Source of the DNA: RUG13409 sp045616985
Lineage (GTDB): Bacteria; Bacillota; Clostridia; Peptostreptococcales; Anaerovoracaceae
DNA: 15,565 nt
Assembly: GCA_045616985.1 (NCBI GenBank)
Contig: JAZLHU010000031.1
Location: 1-15,565 of the forward strand
Direction of reading: 5' to 3'
In this document: in pieces, positions 1-7,355 of the stretch
Layout of the letters: each line of letters opens with the position of its first letter
How positions within the stretch are numbered: the stretch's first letter is position 1
Notes under the pieces: generated by a model
The model's input: only the letters and a program-made list of their open reading frames with translations
Told to the model about the DNA's origin: nothing
Databases searched by the model: none
Program-made: the position numbers and the translations under genes

Positions 1-9
1 AAATTCAAA

Positions 10-134
10 TTTTACTACAGAGTTGTTAAATTACAGGCATTCTGTCGTAATTGGTGCAGATTGCCACCGCATAAGGGTCAAGATGATTTAAGATTACGAC
101 AAATCGTTTGATATTGCTGCACTTTGTAGTAAAA
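10..134. repeat. MITE-like palindromic element, copy 1
   Basis: The element starts with TTTTACTACAGAG and ends with CTTTGTAGTAAAA, which are terminal inverted repeats matching at 12 of 13 positions. Inside, TGTCGTAAT (43-51) and ATTACGACA (93-101) are perfect inverted repeats, as are GTGCAG (54-59) and CTGCAC (117-122); these two helices cross. A second copy in opposite orientation closes the window (15431-15565). By eye the copies share about 104 of 117 alignable positions, mostly differing by transitions, and copy 2 carries about 11 extra bases in the middle. No transposase is present, so this looks like a non-autonomous element or a mobile structured repeat. The family is not one I can name. 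Confidence 0.8.
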
Positions 135-228
135 GCGCCGGCATGAATGTGCTGAATTGTTGAGATAAAGCATTGCAGTTTGTGCCGGCAAAGAGCAAAT
201 AAGCTCCGGCTGCAAAAAACGGCAAATA
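135..228. other. Non-coding spacer before the trpS promoter
   Basis: No gene is visible here. The stretch has GCCGGCA at 137-143 and TGCCGGC at 183-189, a 7-bp inverted repeat. A small nested hairpin follows (GCCG 184-187 with CGGC 207-210 around GAGC 193-196 with GCTC 203-206). There is no T tract on either strand, so a terminator is not supported. Confidence 0.4.
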
Positions 229-257
229 TTGAGAATAACTGCAGGCTTTGGTATAAT
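229..257 (+). promoter_or_regulatory. Sigma-A-type promoter of trpS
   Basis: TTGAGA (229-234) and TATAAT (252-257) are separated by 17 nt, a near-consensus housekeeping promoter. Transcription would start near 264, giving a leader of about 115 nt. The leader begins with a small hairpin (GGCCT 275-279 with AGGCC 288-292). It has no T-box signature or intrinsic terminator, so no attenuation of trpS is visible. Confidence 0.75.
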
Positions 258-379
258 GAACAAAAGCAAGGGTCGGCCTATGCGGGAAGGCCTCAGAAAA
301 TTGAGCAATACACCTGAGTTATAAACCAGGCAATAAGATTGAGTAATAAAATTAGTCAACAGAATAGAAAGGCAGAAAA

Positions 380-1363
380 ATGGGAAGAGTATTTTCCGGC
401 GTTCAGCCGTCAGGAAATTTGCATCTTGGTAATTACCTGGGCGCTCTTAAGCAGTTTGCGGAGCTTCAGAGTGAAAATGAATGTATTTACTGCGTTGTAG
501 ACGAGCACGCAATTACGGTGCCGCAGGATCCAAAGGTTTTGCAGCAGTACATAAGGGATATTGCGGCTTTATATATTGCGGCAGGAGTTGATCCGAAGAA
601 ATCAATAATCTTTGTGCAGTCGCAGGTCAGCGGTCACGCAGAGCTTGGCTGGATACTTATGTGCAATTCGTATACCGGCGAGCTTTCAAGAATGACTCAG
701 TACAAGCAAAAGGCGGCAGGCAGAGAATCTGTTCCTTCAGGACTTTTTGCTTATCCGGTTCTGATGGCTGCTGATATTCTTTTGTATGATACCGATGTCG
801 TCCCTGTCGGCGCAGACCAAAAGCAGCACATCGAGCTGACAAGAGATATTGCAATTCGTGTTAACGGCAAATACGGCGAGGATACCTTTGTTGTTCCCGA
901 CGGTCGTTTCTTAAAAGAGGGTGCCCGCATTATGGCGCTCGACGACCCGACGGCAAAGATGAGCAAGTCTGCGCCGAACGAGCTTTCAAGGATTGATATT
1001 CTTGCAGAGCCTGCCAGAGTTAAGAAAGCCATCATGAAGGCCACAACAGATTCCGAAGGCATCATCAGATTTGATATAGAAAACAAGCCGGGCGTTTCAA
1101 ACCTTCTCAACATTTACTCCGTGCTTTCCGGAAAGAGTGCTGCAGCTCTTGAAAAGGAATACGAAGGCCGCGGCTACGGCGATTTCAAAAAGGATCTTGT
1201 TGAAGTTACCAACAATGCTCTTGCACCGATTCAGGAAAAGTACAACGAGATCCGCTTCTCCGGCGAGCTTGAAAATATCTTAAAGGATGGCGCAGAGCGT
1301 GCCGATGCCATCGCTCAGAAAACCATGGCAAGAGTTCGCAGGAACTTCGGACTCGGACTGTAA
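380..1363 (+). CDS. trpS: Tryptophanyl-tRNA synthetase
   Basis: A cytoplasmic class I aminoacyl-tRNA synthetase that charges tRNA-Trp with tryptophan using ATP. At 327 residues it has the normal bacterial TrpRS length. The N-terminal SGVQPSGNLHLGNYLGA carries the HIGH-type signature (H15-L-G-N18). The second class I signature KMSKS is at residues 193-197, and the stretch around MAADILLYDTDVVPVGADQ (about 129-147) is the typical Trp/Tyr synthetase core. The ATG at 380 is chosen because the conserved N terminus begins directly there; AAAGG lies about 9 nt upstream. It has its own promoter at 229-257. The following lipase gene begins 22 nt after the stop and is probably co-transcribed. An 11-bp tandem duplication overlaps the stop codon. 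Confidence 0.97.
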   Translation: MGRVFSGVQPSGNLHLGNYLGALKQFAELQSENECIYCVVDEHAITVPQDPKVLQQYIRDIAALYIAAGVDPKKSIIFVQSQVSGHAELGWILMCNSYTGELSRMTQYKQKAAGRESVPSGLFAYPVLMAADILLYDTDVVPVGADQKQHIELTRDIAIRVNGKYGEDTFVVPDGRFLKEGARIMALDDPTAKMSKSAPNELSRIDILAEPARVKKAIMKATTDSEGIIRFDIENKPGVSNLLNIYSVLSGKSAAALEKEYEGRGYGDFKKDLVEVTNNALAPIQEKYNEIRFSGELENILKDGAERADAIAQKTMARVRRNFGLGL

Positions 1364-1374
1364 TCGGACTGTAA
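1353..1374 (+). repeat. 11-bp tandem duplication over the trpS stop codon
   Basis: TCGGACTGTAA occurs at 1353-1363 and again, identically, at 1364-1374; the first copy ends in the trpS stop codon. A preceding TCGGAC (1347-1352) suggests slippage at a short repeat. By its period the duplication creates TGTAAT-N5-TGTAAA (1359-1375). Confidence 0.85.
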
Positions 1375-1385
1375 AAAGATACAAA

Positions 1386-2435
1386 ATGAAAACTGCATTG
1401 GTTTTAGCCGGCGGCGGAAGCCGCGGCGCATATGAACTTGGTGTATGGGACGCGCTTAATCGTCTTGGGATCCACCCGGATATTGTAACGGGAACCTCCA
1501 TCGGATCTGTGAACGCAGCATTGCTTGCGGCAGATCAGTACGAGGCAGCGCGTCGTCTTTGGCTTACGCTTTCCACAGACGAGGTTTTTGATTACAAGCA
1601 TGCAATTGAAAATAAAGGCGTAAAATTTACCGGCGTTCGGGAAATTATGGACGAAGCCATCGATGAGGATTTCGTCAGAGAGTCGCCGATCGATCTCGGA
1701 ATAGTAACCGTTGAATTTCCAAGCATGAAGCCTCTTTATTTATGGAAAGAGGACATCCCGAAAACCAAGCTTTTGGACTATGTTTTTGCAAGCTGCGCCT
1801 GCTTTCCCATAGTGGCTCCCGTGGAGATCGACGGCAAATTCTACGTGGACGGCGGCTACGCGGACAATGTGCCGATCGGAATGGCCTTGGGGAAAAATCC
1901 GGACAGGCTTATTGTTGTGGATCTGGACAGCGTGGGGGTACGCCATAAGGAGGACTTTAAAGAAGCCGAAGACAAGATGATTTTTATCAAGTGTGCATGG
2001 GATCTTGGAAACATGGCGGTGTTCAGTCCAAAGCATGCGGAGGTGCTGCGACAGCTCGGGTACCTTGATACCATGAAGGCCTTTGGGGTGTTTGCCGGCG
2101 AAAAGTATACCTTTATGCGCGGGCAGATCCCGGCAAAAAATCTGAAAATCTATGAGATGGCGGCCGAGCTTGCGGGAATGGATAAAACCATAATATATTC
2201 AAAAGAAAGCTTTGCCGAAAAGCTGGAAGAGACCATAGAACGCAATGCGCTCAAAACTGAAAAAGCCATAGATAAATTAGACTTTTTGGATTTAGCATCA
2301 CTTGAAGATTACGACAAAATCAGAAAAAAGATTGCCGCAGAGCTTAGCAAAGCCGTTGCCAAAATCGACTCAAAAGTCAACTTCAGGCTCGACAGCGATC
2401 TGCGGATATTGTTAGACAAACTTTTGCTCAAATAG
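1386..2435 (+). CDS. Patatin-like phospholipase
   Basis: A 349-residue predicted acyl hydrolase of the patatin/RssA family, using a Ser-Asp dyad to cleave acyl esters of lipids. The oxyanion-hole glycine loop GGGSRG is at residues 9-14. The nucleophile elbow GTSIGS is at 36-41 (Ser38), and the catalytic Asp lies in YVDGGYADN (Asp155, DGG). The C-terminal third (about 230-349) is charged and helical and is not a part of the fold I recognise. There is no signal peptide, so a cytosolic or peripheral membrane location is likely. The reading frame is open upstream to 1287, but ATG 1386 is preferred because MKTALVLAGGG is the standard family N terminus and the upstream codons overlap trpS in another frame. 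No good ribosome binding site is visible, so translation may depend on coupling to trpS. The physiological substrate is unknown. Confidence 0.9.
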   Translation: MKTALVLAGGGSRGAYELGVWDALNRLGIHPDIVTGTSIGSVNAALLAADQYEAARRLWLTLSTDEVFDYKHAIENKGVKFTGVREIMDEAIDEDFVRESPIDLGIVTVEFPSMKPLYLWKEDIPKTKLLDYVFASCACFPIVAPVEIDGKFYVDGGYADNVPIGMALGKNPDRLIVVDLDSVGVRHKEDFKEAEDKMIFIKCAWDLGNMAVFSPKHAEVLRQLGYLDTMKAFGVFAGEKYTFMRGQIPAKNLKIYEMAAELAGMDKTIIYSKESFAEKLEETIERNALKTEKAIDKLDFLDLASLEDYDKIRKKIAAELSKAVAKIDSKVNFRLDSDLRILLDKLLLK

Positions 2436-2437
2436 AT

Positions 2438-2472
2438 AATTGCCGAATCGACTCCGGGTCAAAACGGCAATT
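2438..2472 (+). terminator. Hairpin after the lipase gene, possible weak terminator
   Basis: AATTGCCG (2438-2445) pairs perfectly with CGGCAATT (2465-2472), with an inner GAC/GTC helix inside the 19-nt loop. No T tract follows, so this may stabilise the mRNA end or terminate with help from a factor. Confidence 0.4.
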
Positions 2473-2511
2473 CGTGCGATTTCGGAATTTGTTGAAGAAG
2501 TTTAACCTGTC

Positions 2512-2528
2512 TGTAATATATTTGTAAT
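2512..2528 (+). promoter_or_regulatory. Candidate WalR box (direct repeat)
   Basis: TGTAAT (2512-2517), five bases, then TGTAAT (2523-2528) exactly fits the published WalR/YycF recognition pattern TGTWAH-N5-TGTWAH from Bacillus and Staphylococcus. The second half ends 10 nt before a TATAAT at 2539-2544. That is the usual placement for an OmpR/PhoB-family activator replacing a poor -35. The downstream operon encodes YycH and YycI, the partners of WalK. Confidence 0.6.
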
Positions 2529-2538
2529 AATTCTCGGG

Positions 2539-2544
2539 TATAAT
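2539..2544 (+). promoter_or_regulatory. -10 element of the secreted protein/yycHIJ-htrA promoter
   Basis: TATAAT at 2539-2544 is a consensus -10. The position 17 nt upstream (2516-2521) reads ATATAT and is no -35, so an activator is expected; the WalR-like box overlaps exactly this position. Transcription would start near 2551. Confidence 0.6.
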
Positions 2545-2605
2545 AATTGCGAAAAGTCGATGAGTGTCGGCAGTTTTTGATGTGATTTTTCGGAAAGGAG
2601 GACGC

Positions 2606-3208
2606 ATGAAAGATCTAAAGCGCATTCTGGCATTTGCTCTTATGTTGGTAATGCTGGCAGGCGCATTTGCTTTTGCCGAACCGGATCAGACGGTAGTAAG
2701 TATCGTCAGCCCGACGGCAAATACGGTAGCAACATCGGACAAGCTCCTCGTTTCCGTTAAGCTTACAAATCCGGGCAAGGCCAGGATCACGGTTTACGAG
2801 CAGTGTATTAAAAATGTTGAAATTTTGACCACGGGTTCGGCAGTGGAAAAAAATCTTGCAACCTATGCAGCAGTCAGTTATACTTCGGTCGATACAACAA
2901 GCTTTGAGGCAATAGACCTTACATCCAATGCGGCTCTTTCCACATATGTAAGCAGGTTGTACGCAGCAACGGAAATTTATGAAAATAAAGATAAAATCGG
3001 TTTCTACACAAAGCAGCTTTCCGATGTAAATCCGGGTCTTTACAAGGTTGTGGCTCAGGCGCTGGACGAAAAGGGCAATGTGGTCGAAACAGTTTCAAGC
3101 CTTATTGCGATCAAAGCAAAGCCGGTTGAAGAACCTGTAGTTTTTGAACAAAAGCAGTCTGCGGCAGTTAAGCTGCTGCAAAACATTTTGCAGGCGATCT
3201 TTAAATAA
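2606..3208 (+). CDS. Secreted protein of unknown function, first gene of yycHIJ-htrA block
   Basis: I do not recognise this 200-residue protein. Residues 1-24 form a clear signal peptide: KDLKR, a hydrophobic core, and AFAFA before EPDQ as signal peptidase I site. The mature part starts with a beta-rich stretch (TVVSIVSPTANTVATSDK, then LLVSVKLTNPGKARITVYEQ) suggestive of an Ig-like sandwich. It continues through a Ser/Thr-rich middle and a second beta-rich section near GLYKVVAQALDEKGNV, which reads like another part of an Ig-like fold. The end is a Pro/Glu linker and a short amphipathic helix (SAAVKLLQNILQAIFK). No membrane anchor, lipobox or sortase signal is seen. ATG 2606 is preferred over an in-frame ATG at 2564 because AAAGGAGG stands 5 nt before it and the signal peptide begins there. 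Its stop overlaps the yycH start by one base (TAATG), so the two are translationally linked. Location suggests an envelope or signalling role. Confidence 0.85.
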   Translation: MKDLKRILAFALMLVMLAGAFAFAEPDQTVVSIVSPTANTVATSDKLLVSVKLTNPGKARITVYEQCIKNVEILTTGSAVEKNLATYAAVSYTSVDTTSFEAIDLTSNAALSTYVSRLYAATEIYENKDKIGFYTKQLSDVNPGLYKVVAQALDEKGNVVETVSSLIAIKAKPVEEPVVFEQKQSAAVKLLQNILQAIFK

Positions 3209-4566
3209 TGTCTAAAAAAGCGATCGAAAACGTTAAATCTGTCATTTTAGTAGTATTGTTTCTCACAACAATACTACTTTTATATTTGATTTGGGGAGAC
3301 AAGCAGACAGGTGTTGTAAAGATGTCGGATCTGATCCCGGGTTTTGGGGAAGAGTCTGTTGAGCTCGACCTGAAAGAAATAATTTGTCCGGCCAATATCC
3401 TTTATACCTCCGGCGACGGAACCTTTTGGCCTGTCGCAAACAGAGCCGGCAGCTTTGAGTCCGGCAACGGGATTTTTAAGGCTTTGTCAGACAGCACGGA
3501 AGTAATGGCCACCGAAATTACAAAGAGCCAGTACGATGAAGCGATCAGAAATTACGAATCCCTGCAGTTGATATTCGGATACAGTATGCCTTTTTCCGAG
3601 TACTGCAATTTGTTTGAAATAAAGAAAACCTCCACATTTATAAACATCGGAAGCTTTGATGAGATGGCATTTTCGGCAGCAGCAAGGGACAGCGTTTTGC
3701 TTGCCGACAGGGCCGGCGGAAAGTACTACCGCCTGCTTTCGGGGAGAGAACAAAGCTTTGATTCTTTCAGGGAAGATCAGTTGGAAAGAATTTCGTACTA
3801 CGATGCAAAAAGCATTTTGGGTACAGGGGAAGAAAAGCTTTTTCCGTTGAGCGGAGAAAGCAGACTCCTTAAAGCCGTGTACAAAAATGATTACGACGGC
3901 TCCGAGGAAAAACGTCAGGAAATCGCAAGACAGATTTTCGGGGAAAACTTCAGCTTTGTAAGAAGAATTGCAGACAGCTTTGAAAATTATACGTTTATGT
4001 ACGGCTACGGACAAAGAAGCCTTACTTTAAATGTTAACGGAAATATCGAATATAAAAACGAAGCGGGAGACGGAGAATCAAACGGATTCTTTGCCGACCT
4101 TAAAGCGGCAGCCGAGTTTGCGGACAAGGTCGGCGGCTTTGCAAATAAGAAGGACGCCGGGTTTGTATTAAAATTTGTCCAGACAAGCGGCAGCGGAAAG
4201 TCGGCCTCAAGAACCTTCTGTTTTGACCAGCAAAACGAGGCAGGCTATGATTTTTGCAAAGACCGGGACTATGCTATGACAATTACGGTAGAAAGAGGCG
4301 GCGTTACCCTTTACAGGCGATGCAGCCTGAGTCCGGAGGAATCCACAGCATCTCCGCTATATTATTCTCCGGTGTATGCCGCAGCCAACGCGATGGCAGC
4401 CAGCGCAGAAAGCGCGGAAAGCTTTGATTTTCTGGCAGAAAATTTTCAAAGCATGCAGCCTGCGCTTTATGCAAAAGACGGAGTGCTGACACCGGTTTGG
4501 CGCCTGAGTTTAAATGACGGCTCCAACCTTTGCTATGATTTATACACCGGGGAGAGGCTGAATTAG
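3208..4566 (+). CDS. yycH: YycH-like regulator of the WalK sensor kinase
   Basis: A 452-residue protein, nearly the same length as Bacillus YycH (about 455). It has one N-terminal membrane segment (about residues 10-29, VKSVILVVLFLTTILLLYLI) and a large extracytoplasmic domain. In Bacillus, YycH and YycI sit in the membrane with the WalK histidine kinase and modulate cell-wall homeostasis. The assignment rests on topology, length, the C-terminal strand pattern (PVWRLSLNDG followed by YDLYTGE) and above all the next genes yycI, yycJ and htrA. Sequence identity to characterised YycH is probably low. It starts inside the stop of the preceding gene, and yycI follows after 10 nt. WalK and WalR are not encoded in this window. 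Confidence 0.75.
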   Translation: MSKKAIENVKSVILVVLFLTTILLLYLIWGDKQTGVVKMSDLIPGFGEESVELDLKEIICPANILYTSGDGTFWPVANRAGSFESGNGIFKALSDSTEVMATEITKSQYDEAIRNYESLQLIFGYSMPFSEYCNLFEIKKTSTFINIGSFDEMAFSAAARDSVLLADRAGGKYYRLLSGREQSFDSFREDQLERISYYDAKSILGTGEEKLFPLSGESRLLKAVYKNDYDGSEEKRQEIARQIFGENFSFVRRIADSFENYTFMYGYGQRSLTLNVNGNIEYKNEAGDGESNGFFADLKAAAEFADKVGGFANKKDAGFVLKFVQTSGSGKSASRTFCFDQQNEAGYDFCKDRDYAMTITVERGGVTLYRRCSLSPEESTASPLYYSPVYAAANAMAASAESAESFDFLAENFQSMQPALYAKDGVLTPVWRLSLNDGSNLCYDLYTGERLN

Positions 4567-4576
4567 CAGATCATAA

Positions 4577-5119
4577 ATGGACTGGTACAAAGCAAAAACA
4601 ATCTTGATAATCGCTCTTTTGGTCACCTGCCTTATCCTGGGAGGTATTTTGGGCTGGCAAAAAATCTCAGCCCGAAAAGAGGATCAAGAAGCCGCTGTTT
4701 CGGCAGTGGAGTTCTTGGAATATCAAGGCGTATCGTTTAATTGCGATATTCCGCTTACAAGGCCAAAGCTTCCGGTTTTATTCGTCGGCTTTTACCCGAT
4801 TTATTCGTCTCAGCTCCCGAAGTACGAAGATATTTCAGAGTATGATAAGGTCCGTGTCGAAATAGAAAACACGATGCCCTATTTGCCGATGCTCATATCT
4901 TCGGGAGAGGAAAGGGCTCAGGTCGGCACCGCAAGCTCGGCCGTTTTAAAGGCTGCAGTCGATGCTGAAAATCTGAAAACATTGCAAATCAATTCAATAA
5001 ATTTGGTATACTATATAGATGCGCAGGATATAAACGAAAACAGCCGCGATACGGCAATTCCGTCCTGGAAAATAGAAACAAACCAAGGTGTTTTTTACAT
5101 AAATGCTTTTGAGCAATAA
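4577..5119 (+). CDS. yycI: YycI-like regulator, short form
   Basis: The N terminus MDWYKAKTILIIALLVTCL is the hallmark of YycI (MDW-K-KTI followed by a membrane helix, residues about 7-25). The C terminus VYYIDAQD...IPSWKIETNQGVFYINAFE matches the final YycI beta hairpin. At 180 residues it is roughly 100 shorter than Bacillus YycI (about 280), so the middle of the extracytoplasmic region appears reduced, while both ends are kept and the frame is open. In Bacillus, YycI pairs with YycH to control WalK. It lies 10 nt after yycH and 53 nt before yycJ; no strong ribosome binding site is visible, which suggests coupling to yycH. Confidence 0.8.
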   Translation: MDWYKAKTILIIALLVTCLILGGILGWQKISARKEDQEAAVSAVEFLEYQGVSFNCDIPLTRPKLPVLFVGFYPIYSSQLPKYEDISEYDKVRVEIENTMPYLPMLISSGEERAQVGTASSAVLKAAVDAENLKTLQINSINLVYYIDAQDINENSRDTAIPSWKIETNQGVFYINAFEQ

Positions 5120-5172
5120 CAAGAAATCAACACAAAATCTTCACCCTGAAAAAAGATAATTAAGGAGCAGTA

Positions 5173-5964
5173 ATGGATCTGGCGATATGCTCTCTTTCAA
5201 GCGGGAGCAGCGGGAATTGTTACCTGATAAAATCAAATAAGGCGGCAATTTTGGTAGATGCCGGGATCAGCGCAAGGCAAATCGGTCTGAGGCTCGCCGC
5301 ACTTGGTATTGCAGCCGGGGATATATGTGCCGTGCTCATCACGCACGAGCATTCCGATCATATAAAAGGCGTTTCGGCGCTCTCCAAAGCCGGGGGAGTG
5401 GATTTTTATTTAAACGAAAAAACCCTTGCGCAAGCAGAAGCTTTGGATCTCGGAGAAAAGGTCAGGCTCTTTGCGACCGGAGAAGGATTCGAAATTGAAG
5501 ATATAAAAATTTCAAGCTTTCATTTGTCGCACGATGCGGCAGACCCAAGCGGATTTTCGTTTGAAAGCGGAGGAAAGCGGATCTCCATAGTCACCGACAC
5601 GGGCATCGTCACCGAAGAAATCTACGAAAATGTAAAAGATTCCGACATACTGGTTCTTGAATCCAATCACGATGAGAATATCTTAAAGATGGGCCGATAC
5701 CCATGGTTTTTGAAGCAAAGAATCTTAAGCGAGCTTGGTCATCTGTCAAACGAAGCTGCAGCGGATTTGCTCCGAAAGATTTGCCGGGGCTCGGCAAAAC
5801 CAAGACAGATCCTGCTGGCGCACCTTTCCGCAGAAAACAATTTTCCGGAAATGGCGCTTGCTACTGTAAATAATATTTTAGAGGCAGAGGGCTTTCCCGT
5901 AGGGAAGGATATAAAGCTGAGTGTCCTGTCAAGAACGCAGACCTCGCCCCTCTACCTTGTATAA
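5173..5964 (+). CDS. yycJ: YycJ/WalJ metallo-beta-lactamase-fold hydrolase
   Basis: A 263-residue cytosolic hydrolase of the metallo-beta-lactamase superfamily. The metal-binding HxHxDH motif is at 58-63 (THEHSDH: His58, His60, Asp62, His63). Further candidate ligands are Asp29 in LVDAGIS, His117/His120 in FHLSHD, Asp142 in TDTG, and the conserved late histidines in ESNHD, GHLSN and LAHLSA. The N-terminal SLSSGSSGNCYLI is typical of YycJ. Members of this group have been described as 5'-to-3' exonucleases linked to cell-wall and DNA-replication coordination; the exact role here is inferred. AAGGAG is placed about 7 nt before the ATG. It follows yycI by 53 nt and precedes htrA by 49 nt, the conserved order of walRK operons. 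Confidence 0.92.
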   Translation: MDLAICSLSSGSSGNCYLIKSNKAAILVDAGISARQIGLRLAALGIAAGDICAVLITHEHSDHIKGVSALSKAGGVDFYLNEKTLAQAEALDLGEKVRLFATGEGFEIEDIKISSFHLSHDAADPSGFSFESGGKRISIVTDTGIVTEEIYENVKDSDILVLESNHDENILKMGRYPWFLKQRILSELGHLSNEAAADLLRKICRGSAKPRQILLAHLSAENNFPEMALATVNNILEAEGFPVGKDIKLSVLSRTQTSPLYLV

Positions 5965-5973
5965 GAAGTCCTG

Positions 5974-5995
5974 AGGCCGCGGTATTGTCCGGCCT
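5974..5995 (+). other. Intercistronic hairpin between yycJ and htrA
   Basis: AGGCCG (5974-5979) pairs with CGGCCT (5990-5995) around a 10-nt loop. There is no T tract, and AGAAGG before the htrA start follows directly. It is more likely an mRNA processing or stability element than a terminator. Confidence 0.45.
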
Positions 5996-6013
5996 TGGAG
6001 AAAGAAGGAAAAA

Positions 6014-7255
6014 ATGGGAAAGAAAATTTTATCGGGAATTCTGGTAGTTTTACTTGCTTTCCTGGCCGGCTTTGGCGGCGCTAAGCTTGCCCTGCAGCAG
6101 ACCGGAAGCAAAAAAACCACAATCGAAGCCTTTGGGCAAAAAATTGAGATCGGACAAGAAAGCAAAGTGCCGCAAAGCCTTGATCCGGCACCTCATATCA
6201 CCATAGACTACAAGGATATAAACGATGATCTCGCCTTGGGCGAGGTAATTGCGGAAAAGGTTTTGCCCTCCGTAGTCGGAGTTAAAACCACATACGAAGG
6301 TCAGGGCGGGAGCAGCTACCAGAGCCTTATGGAAGACTTCTTCGGCTGGGGCTGGGGATTCGGCGGTCTCGGCGGCGGTTCAACTCCGCAAAAAAGGGAA
6401 TACAGCAGTGTCGGAACCGGCGTAATTGTGGACGGGGCAGGCTACATCCTGACCAATTCACACGTGGTAAACGACGGTACTTTTAAAGAAATAGAAATAA
6501 GCCTGTACGACGGCCGCACCGCCAAGGCAGAGCTTTTGTGGAACGACTCCTCAATGGACGTTGCCATCCTTAAAATTGATGAAAAAAATCTTACGGCAGC
6601 CGAGCTCGGAAACTCCGACACCGTGCGTGTCGGAGCCTATGCAGCAGCAATAGGGAACCCGCTCGGACTTGACTATGAGCGTTCCATGACACAGGGCATT
6701 ATCTCGGGACTTAACAGGACGATCACCGTTTCCGGCGAAGGCTCCACCCAGGGAACCACAATGGAAAATCTGATTCAGACCGATGCAACCATCAATTCCG
6801 GAAACTCCGGCGGCCCGCTTCTTAACTCAAAAGGCCTTGTTATCGGCATCAACACAGCCCGAGCCTCCGAAGGCGAAAACATGGGCTTTGCAATCCCGAT
6901 CAACGCCATTCTGCCGATAGTAAATCAGATCAAAGAAAAAGGCAGCTTCGAGCGTGCATACCTTGGAATTTCAGGTGTTGGTCTTTATGGGCAGGGCTAT
7001 TCCGAAAGTCAGCTTGAGGAAGAATTCGGCGTAAGCTCCGGTATCTACGTTGCCTCCGTTTCCGAAAACGGCGGAGCAAAGAAGGCCGGCCTTAAGGAAG
7101 GCGATGTCATCACTAAGGTCAACGGTCAGGAGGTAGGAACCATGAACAAAATCAACACCATACTCGTCAAATACAATATCGGCGATACCGTGGAGCTTGA
7201 ATACGTGAGAGATAAGGAAACAAAGACCGCAAAGGTCACATTGACCGGGATGTAA
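6014..7255 (+). CDS. HtrA/DegP-like membrane-anchored serine protease with PDZ domain
   Basis: A 413-residue trypsin-fold quality-control protease, the equivalent of YycK/HtrC at the end of walRK operons. Residues 4-26 form a signal-anchor helix, placing the protease outside the membrane. The catalytic triad is His150 in TNSHVV, Asp182 in MDVAIL and Ser265 in GNSGGP. Before the protease domain lies a Gly/Trp-rich loop (about 110-122), as in other HtrA proteins. One PDZ domain follows (about 315-412; GIYVASVSENGGAKKAGLKEGD). It cleaves misfolded extracytoplasmic proteins, according to the family. AGAAGG lies about 8 nt before the start. It is the last gene before a 100-nt gap holding a new candidate promoter, so it probably ends this transcription unit. 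Confidence 0.95.
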   Translation: MGKKILSGILVVLLAFLAGFGGAKLALQQTGSKKTTIEAFGQKIEIGQESKVPQSLDPAPHITIDYKDINDDLALGEVIAEKVLPSVVGVKTTYEGQGGSSYQSLMEDFFGWGWGFGGLGGGSTPQKREYSSVGTGVIVDGAGYILTNSHVVNDGTFKEIEISLYDGRTAKAELLWNDSSMDVAILKIDEKNLTAAELGNSDTVRVGAYAAAIGNPLGLDYERSMTQGIISGLNRTITVSGEGSTQGTTMENLIQTDATINSGNSGGPLLNSKGLVIGINTARASEGENMGFAIPINAILPIVNQIKEKGSFERAYLGISGVGLYGQGYSESQLEEEFGVSSGIYVASVSENGGAKKAGLKEGDVITKVNGQEVGTMNKINTILVKYNIGDTVELEYVRDKETKTAKVTLTGM

Positions 7256-7275
7256 ACAGTAAATCAGCGGAAAGA

Positions 7276-7304
7276 TAGTTTTTTTTCTGCGTTTATTATA
7301 TAAT
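7276..7304 (+). promoter_or_regulatory. Candidate promoter of the kinase-HD gene pair
   Basis: TATAAT stands at 7299-7304, followed by a start site near 7311 and a leader of about 45 nt. The -35 position (TAGTTT, 7276-7281, 17-nt spacer) is poor and lies in a T-rich tract. The region is very AT-rich, so the -10 match could be chance. Confidence 0.45.
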
Positions 7305-7355
7305 ATAACATCTATAACTGTGTATATCCGTACATAGTGCTCAAGGAGTTAAAAG

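Noticed and set aside
78..359. 93-codon minus-strand reading frame left of trpS
   Set aside because: It runs through the MITE and the trpS promoter, lacks recognisable domains and has no convincing ribosome binding site.
264..379. T-box or tryptophan attenuator in the trpS leader
   Set aside because: The leader is only about 115 nt, shows AGGGTCGG but not the conserved T-box sequence in the right place, and has no terminator hairpin.
7267..7290. Terminator after htrA (GCGGAAA with TTTCTGC)
   Set aside because: The stem has only seven pairs with one G-U, the T run is inside the loop and not behind the stem, and the region contains a candidate promoter.
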